From NCBI RefSeq assembly GCF_051020955.1, contig NC_135029.1:3124001-3188000 (forward strand): DNA of 64,000 nt, in the 5' to 3' direction. This DNA comes from Megalopta genalis. Taxonomy: Eukaryota; Arthropoda; Insecta; Hymenoptera; Halictidae. The position numbers and the translations under genes were made by a program. This document shows positions 60,420 to 64,000 of the stretch, piece after piece. Position 1 is the first letter of the stretch. Every line of letters starts with the position of its first letter. The notes under the pieces are model-generated. The model was not told where the DNA came from and made no database searches. It was given only the letters and a program-made list of their open reading frames with translations.

Positions 60420-62502
60420 CATTTATCCGGTGTGCGGTAACTCGATACGCCGGGTAGCATCGTTTACAATGGATATAATTACACGATGTTATTGTTTTCA
60501 GCTGTTTTTCTGCTTACTTAATCGAATAACAGTTTAATCCAATAACATATCACGCACCTAAGAAATTCTTCCTTAGGAAATTTCAAATGTTTTTTTTATG
60601 TTTCCTCTAATGCATGCAATTCTATTTTCCGTATTTATACACGAACAATTCTGGAAACGTAAACGTGGAAGTTATTGTGACCTCTTTATATACTAATATA
60701 ATAATAATATACTAATCATGATACAGATAGGTAGGACGAACGATTATCGGCATTTCCAAAATTCGGCGACAATGTAAATTCGTTCGTCTAAAAATGTAAG
60801 CCAGCGAATCGTTCTCGCAAATATCTCGGGAAGCATTCTCAGGTTTTTCTATTTCGACGAAACTCGTTTGGCGTTTCGCAGACGATAAAAAATGAAGCAT
60901 CTTATGGTCGAAGCTGTTAACGATTGGACAGTGAAAGAGACGTGGTTTCGCCAGTACTCGAAAACATTCACTATGACATTCTCCGCGACTTGGTTCCTAG
61001 GGAGCAGGAAATGAAACTCGTGCTCTCCGAATTCTGTATCGTTACGGGGAATTTGCATATTCGAGGGGAACCAGTCGAACGATGATCTCGGGATCGAAAC
61101 GATTCCGAGGTTTCTCCGGCTCCATCGCATCGGAGCGAACGCGCGTCACACCGTATGTATTCGGCGTTCTACGCGCGTCGCATTCCACTAAAACAACGCC
61201 ACGATAACTGGTATCACTCCGGCGAGCGATCCACGACGACCACGACACGGAATGCATTTTCCGTGAAGAAACGTTTTTACCGTGGTAGGCCGTAAACACC
61301 GTTCGACGACTACATACAGAGAGATTCCAATGTGCACCGAAGCTGGAGACTTTCGTGTACCATCGTATCTCTCCGGTGGCACTCCAAGGTCCTGCCTTTT
61401 GCGTGGACATAAGCATCAATTGCGTCGCAACAGCGTAAACGATCGTGCGTGCACCGTAACGAACGCGCCGCGCCGCGCTGCGCCGTCGTTTTACGCGCTG
61501 ATACACGTTCGTTCTGCGCACGTAACGATTTCGAATTCGACCGGCATCGATTCTGGCGAGAATCGGGTCCGTTCGATAGATCGGCCGCCCCGTGCGCGGA
61601 TCGTTCTCGACTCGTGAGTCGAGTCTCCGGCTGGTTCCATGCCGCGCATTCCCGACGGTACCGTCCCATCGTGATCTACAGGATGTTATGCGCAAGCGAA
61701 TTCTTTGCATAATTATACCCGCCGATGCCTACGTGTCTACCGGCCCGTGACGAACCGAAAACGTTGGTCGACAGAAAAGTTGCCAGGGGAAAAAAGGCTG
61801 TCGGAGGTGCCTCGGTGCGTTGTTCGAAAGGTTTCTCTCGCGTGCGTTCGGAGCATATCGGCGGCTCCAGGGAACGGGTGGCAATAAATTCCACTTTGTT
61901 GCGCAAGAAATTCCATCGGACCTTGTATACGCCTCTTCCCGTCGACACGCATAGGCAAGTATAGGTGAGCACGGCGCGAATCACGTTGTCCTCTATGATA
62001 AAATAGCATTTATTCCACGAATGAGCCGACCGAACCAGTCGAGCAACGTTGCCGCGATAATTTCCACCGGGCAAATAGAGCGCGCTCCAGCGGACACGCA
62101 GGATCCCCGAACGCTGCTGGCCGCGTAGCCTAGCCGCGCCTGAGATCTGTCAGCGAGAGAGCAGGACCCTGTGTCGCGGCCTGCGACTTCGGGAGCCGAG
62201 GGCTCGCGGGGCCGCAGAACCGCGGCGTTTCCGCTGCCGTCGCTGTTGCAGTTGACGTCGCTGTCGCCGTCGTCGTCGTCGTCGGCGCCGTAGCCGGTCG
62301 CGGTGCAGCGATTTCGAAATTCGGCAGGGGTGAGAGCTCGGGCAAAACGAAATCGGGTGGCCGACTCACCTTTGTGCCTGCGCCACTGTCTGTAAAGAAG
62401 CGCGGCGACGACCAGCAGCAGTATCGTCGTGAGAAATGTACCGATCACAGCCCCTGCCACGCTTCCTGCCCCGAAACAGGTATCCCGTGGCTCGTCCTCC
62501 AT
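51343..62502 (-). CDS. Single-pass membrane PDZ scaffold protein, 1,142 aa, four exons
   Basis: Exons 62502-62370, 57521-57274, 55221-55071, 54239-51343; all junctions are GT/AG with matching phases and the sum (3,429 nt) is 1,143 codons including the stop. N terminus: 12 residues, then a hydrophobic segment (about 13-37) followed by YRQWRRHKGK, predicting N-out/C-in without a cleaved signal. Then AYAFDNPCFKDV (about 60) and a single PDZ at about 132-212 with GLGF at 145-148 and HPGDRIVSVKISF at 176-188. The missing Asn/Asp-Gly turn and YEDALTILSYASPY resemble AHNAK/periaxin PDZs. The remaining 900 residues are polar and low-complexity, with SH3-type ligands KRKAPQPPKG (446-455), KKRKAPLPP (601-609) and KKPPVPPRR (1072-1080), and a Cys/His cluster C-x2-C-x3-C-x3-H-x2-C at 850-863. 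Likely a junctional or cortical scaffold; the family is not named with certainty. Confidence 0.85.
54822..55025. mobile_element. TA-target MITE copy in membrane-PDZ intron 3, 204 bp
   Basis: Left end (A)TGGACTGCAGATTTTATGCA, right end CACGATCTGGGGTC-TA. The right terminus lies 45 bp from the 3' edge of exon 3, very close to its donor. Confidence 0.75.
55071..55221 (-). CDS. Membrane-PDZ gene exon 3: first half of PDZ
   Basis: Acceptor TTTTTCGCAG, donor CCTG|GTTAGT, phase 0 to 1. Gives PKATKVSVVSLKSRDFTGLG then FNICGNMREGIFVKDLLHRG and PASESGRIHPG: the carboxylate-binding loop GLGF, the B strand and the alpha-A region of a PDZ domain. Confidence 0.92.
55909..56232. repeat. Near-perfect 124-bp inverted repeat with (TA)n loop in an intron
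   Basis: Left arm 55909-56032 and right arm 56109-56232, read as complements, differ at one base that I can find (CTATATG versus CTACATG). The loop is about 76 bp, mostly (TA)n. The arm contains GGTTGGAATAGTAGCTATTT and GCGAAAGGAATCTTGAAAGA. The intron RNA can fold into a very long duplex. Confidence 0.93.
56233..56268. repeat. (TA)n microsatellite
   Basis: Alternating TA run directly following the inverted repeat; a second TA run lies in the loop (56040-56088). Confidence 0.93.
57274..57521 (-). CDS. Membrane-PDZ gene exon 2: juxtamembrane linker
   Basis: Acceptor TTTGTTCAG, donor GGC|GTAAGT. Encodes GKHLVLVTDPEIVEEAYAFD then NPCFKDVTVS and a Ser/Thr-rich stretch ending KRKPLDDSYVG. The FDNPCFK phrase resembles short cytoplasmic motifs near membranes (FDNP-x-F), and may be a PTB/endocytic-type site. 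Confidence 0.85.
59071..59232. mobile_element. Degenerate TA-target MITE copy, about 162 bp
   Basis: Left end TA-GATTGTTTGCATTTACGA (compare TTATGCATTTACGA in the 54.8-kb copy), right end TTTGCATAAAGATCCGCAAT. The ends are more diverged than in the other copies. Confidence 0.6.
60120..60200. repeat. Short tandem array, unit about 30 bp
   Basis: Consecutive phrases AAACGTATATTTTGCGTAAT, AAGACGTGTATTTTGCGTAA and AAAACGTAAATTATT share a period of about 30 bases with substitutions. Confidence 0.7.
60361..60416. repeat. (GA)n microsatellite
   Basis: About 55 bases of pure GA inside the first intron of the membrane-PDZ gene. Confidence 0.97.
62370..62502 (-). CDS. Membrane-PDZ gene exon 1: transmembrane segment
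   Basis: Encodes MEDEPRDTCFGAG, a Val/Leu/Ala-rich membrane helix, and RQWRRHK. The donor AAAG|GTGAGT is near consensus, phase 1. The ORF read-through past this donor (to 61993) is GC-rich intron. The basic residues after the helix set the cytoplasmic side. Confidence 0.82.
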
Positions 62503-63060
62503 TGCTCCTTTCTTCTTTAAACTCTTCTTGTCCGATGCATTTCCAAGTTGGCGGTCGGTGCGCGTCGCTTGTCGCGCGTCTCCCGTCTCGAGCCGCGGCC
62601 GTTACTCGCGTTTCCCCGCGCGCGCGGCGTCAGGAATTTCCCCGTGGTGAACCCGTCGCGGAGACTACGGGCCGCAACTGTTCACCGCGGCTCCGCGCGA
62701 TGTGCATAAGGAGACATTTATTTTCACCTGACGAGTCGTTGCCCTTTACCCGAAGAATCACCACCACGATTGGAGACCGTCCTACTGCCGTGACACCGTA
62801 CACGATACTGAGAGACAGAGAGAAAAAGAAAGAGAACGAGAGACAGAGAGCAACCGGGCGAGACGGAGACCAAGAGAATCTGGCGGAGAGGGAGAGAGAC
62901 CGATCTATCCCCGAGGGTGGGGGATAGAGAAGGAGAGAGATAGAGAACGGACCCATGGATCGAGTAAAACAGGTAGCTGCGCAACAGGTGCTTCTGCCTA
63001 TGAGGTGGGGATTCCACCTCTACGCGATTTACGGAGGGCCGGGGGCAGGAGTGGAACCAG
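62503..63060 (-). promoter_or_regulatory. GC-rich 5' UTR/promoter side of the membrane-PDZ gene
   Basis: High GC and CpG just upstream of the ATG at 62502, followed by a purine-rich tract (about 62805-62945). There is no TATA box I can support. ORFs on either strand here lack recognisable products. Confidence 0.5.
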
Positions 63061-63200
63061 CATCAGCATGGAGAAGGGGAACCCGGCATTCCTTCACCAT
63101 TTCAGAGCTGACCGTATTTTCTGGTACCTAGCCTAGAAGCGCTGCGTGAATGCAAACCGTAGGCGTGTAAGGAAACGGTTCGTGTATTGATTAAGATCGT

Positions 63201-63262
63201 CCTTTTTTTCTTTCTTTCTCTCTCTTTTTTACCTCTCTTTCTCTCTCTCTCTCTCTCTCTCC
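63201..63262. repeat. (CT)n/(CTTT)n polypyrimidine tract
   Basis: CTTT-like start passing into CT dinucleotides. The Glu/Arg-rich minus-strand ORF over it is an artefact. Confidence 0.93.
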
Positions 63263-64000
63263 CTCTATCTCGTGTCTCCTTTCAATGAATCCTTTCTTTT
63301 TTTTCGGGGTTTTTACTAAACGAGAACGCAAACCTTGATCGACAGCCATTTTTAAAGAAACGCTTCGGAGCGTGCGAAAGAGATTTTTCGAATGATAGAT
63401 TCGTAGTTTTGGTCGGGTATGCTGCTGATGCATGGGGTGTGCTGCCGTACGACTCAGACATTCGGGTGAAACGTTTTCCAAATAACGAACTTGAATTTGT
63501 GAAATATTTTCCTCGAACTAGCTGTTTTTAAGCTATCGAATTTTATTGTACGTGTGGAACGAATGGCCTGGATCTGTGCAAACCAGCAGGTTTGGAACAG
63601 ATTTTTCACAATTTTGTACTGTTTCGCAGGAAATACTGTAAATTGTAACAAAGTACTTACCGATACGAGAATTATTATAAATGTATCGCCTTGCTTAATA
63701 CAAAACAATCTTGTTTTTAACGATCTTCAAAAAATTTTAAATTTTCGAATTCAAGTAATTCACAACACAATTAATGTGATTGTTGATTAGTAGTATACAT
63801 TTATGATTATTGGCAATATACATATAAAGGTATCCAAAATATTTTTGATAATTTAGTACATTTACATTAATATCTATTCATTAATAATTACGTAATTACG
63901 TTGTCCGATCTTTTTAACTTTTGGATTATTTATATTTATTGTTTATAAAGAAATTGTTAAGATGAGATTTAATACACAATTTGAATTTTCCTTTATGATG
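63263..64000. other. Window end, no gene seen
   Basis: Moderate-GC then AT-rich sequence. The two overlapping short ORFs at 63454-63790 (opposite strands) have no recognised homology. Confidence 0.5.

Larger units (their letters stand above)
57522..62369. other. First intron of the membrane-PDZ gene (4.8 kb)
   Basis: AT-rich at 57.6-60.9 kb with one MITE (59071-59232) and one microsatellite (60361-60416). From about 61.0 kb it becomes GC-rich and CpG-bearing towards exon 1, as expected for the promoter side. ORFs there are open in several frames and unsupported. Confidence 0.6.

Noticed and set aside
61042..61710. 222-codon minus-strand ORF in the GC-rich first intron of the membrane-PDZ gene
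   Set aside because: Several frames on both strands are open here because GC-rich DNA has few stops; the product is Arg-rich without a domain, and no splice signals connect it.
1..64000. CRISPR arrays, operons, rRNA or tRNA genes
   Set aside because: No direct-repeat/spacer pattern, no prokaryotic gene layout and no rRNA or tRNA box pattern I could support.

Overview
The window looks like nuclear DNA from an insect, most likely a hymenopteran (bee-like). This rests on very AT-rich introns and intergenic DNA, GC-rich exons and promoter patches, spliceosomal introns with GT..AG ends, long (GA)n microsatellites, many miniature inverted-repeat elements with TA or TTAA targets, and protein sequences closest to insect homologues known to me. 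The order assignment is inference; no database was searched. I see no bacterial, viral, CRISPR, rRNA or convincing tRNA features.

Layout. (1) About 1.6-17.9 kb, minus strand: eleven coding exons of X11L (Mint/APBA family), a synaptic PTB-PDZ adaptor. All exon phases close exactly, giving 1,250 codons that stop at a PTB splice site; the rest of the PTB domain and both PDZ domains lie beyond base 1. (2) About 18-38.5 kb: a gene-poor stretch of AT-rich DNA with tandem duplications, MITEs, microsatellites, a large AT palindrome and one GC-rich CpG-bearing patch (about 34.5-35.6 kb) that could be a promoter. (3) 38.57-39.8 kb, plus strand: CRIPT, a short zinc-ribbon protein, with CCAAT box, initiator, 5' UTR intron and poly(A) signals. 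(4) 40.57-42.19 kb, minus strand, convergent with CRIPT: a Jerky/Tigger-type transposase-derived gene with an intact ORF but a lost third catalytic aspartate, so probably domesticated. (5) 42.2-51.3 kb: gene-poor DNA with several MITEs. (6) 51.34-62.50 kb, minus strand: a four-exon gene encoding a 1,142-residue single-pass membrane protein with one PDZ domain near the membrane and a long disordered, SH3-ligand-bearing tail. Its PDZ resembles those of AHNAK/periaxin; I do not recognise a gene symbol. (7) 62.5-64 kb: its GC-rich promoter side and microsatellite DNA.

Three of the four genes relate to PDZ scaffolding or synaptic/junction biology (X11L carries PDZ domains, CRIPT is a PDZ ligand in vertebrates, and the 51-62 kb gene has a PDZ). 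Whether this is more than chance is unknown. The least described items are the membrane-PDZ gene, the catalytically altered Jerky-like gene, a TA-target MITE family with a nested pair, a MITE with its empty-site paralogue in the same window, and a near-perfect 124-bp intronic hairpin.
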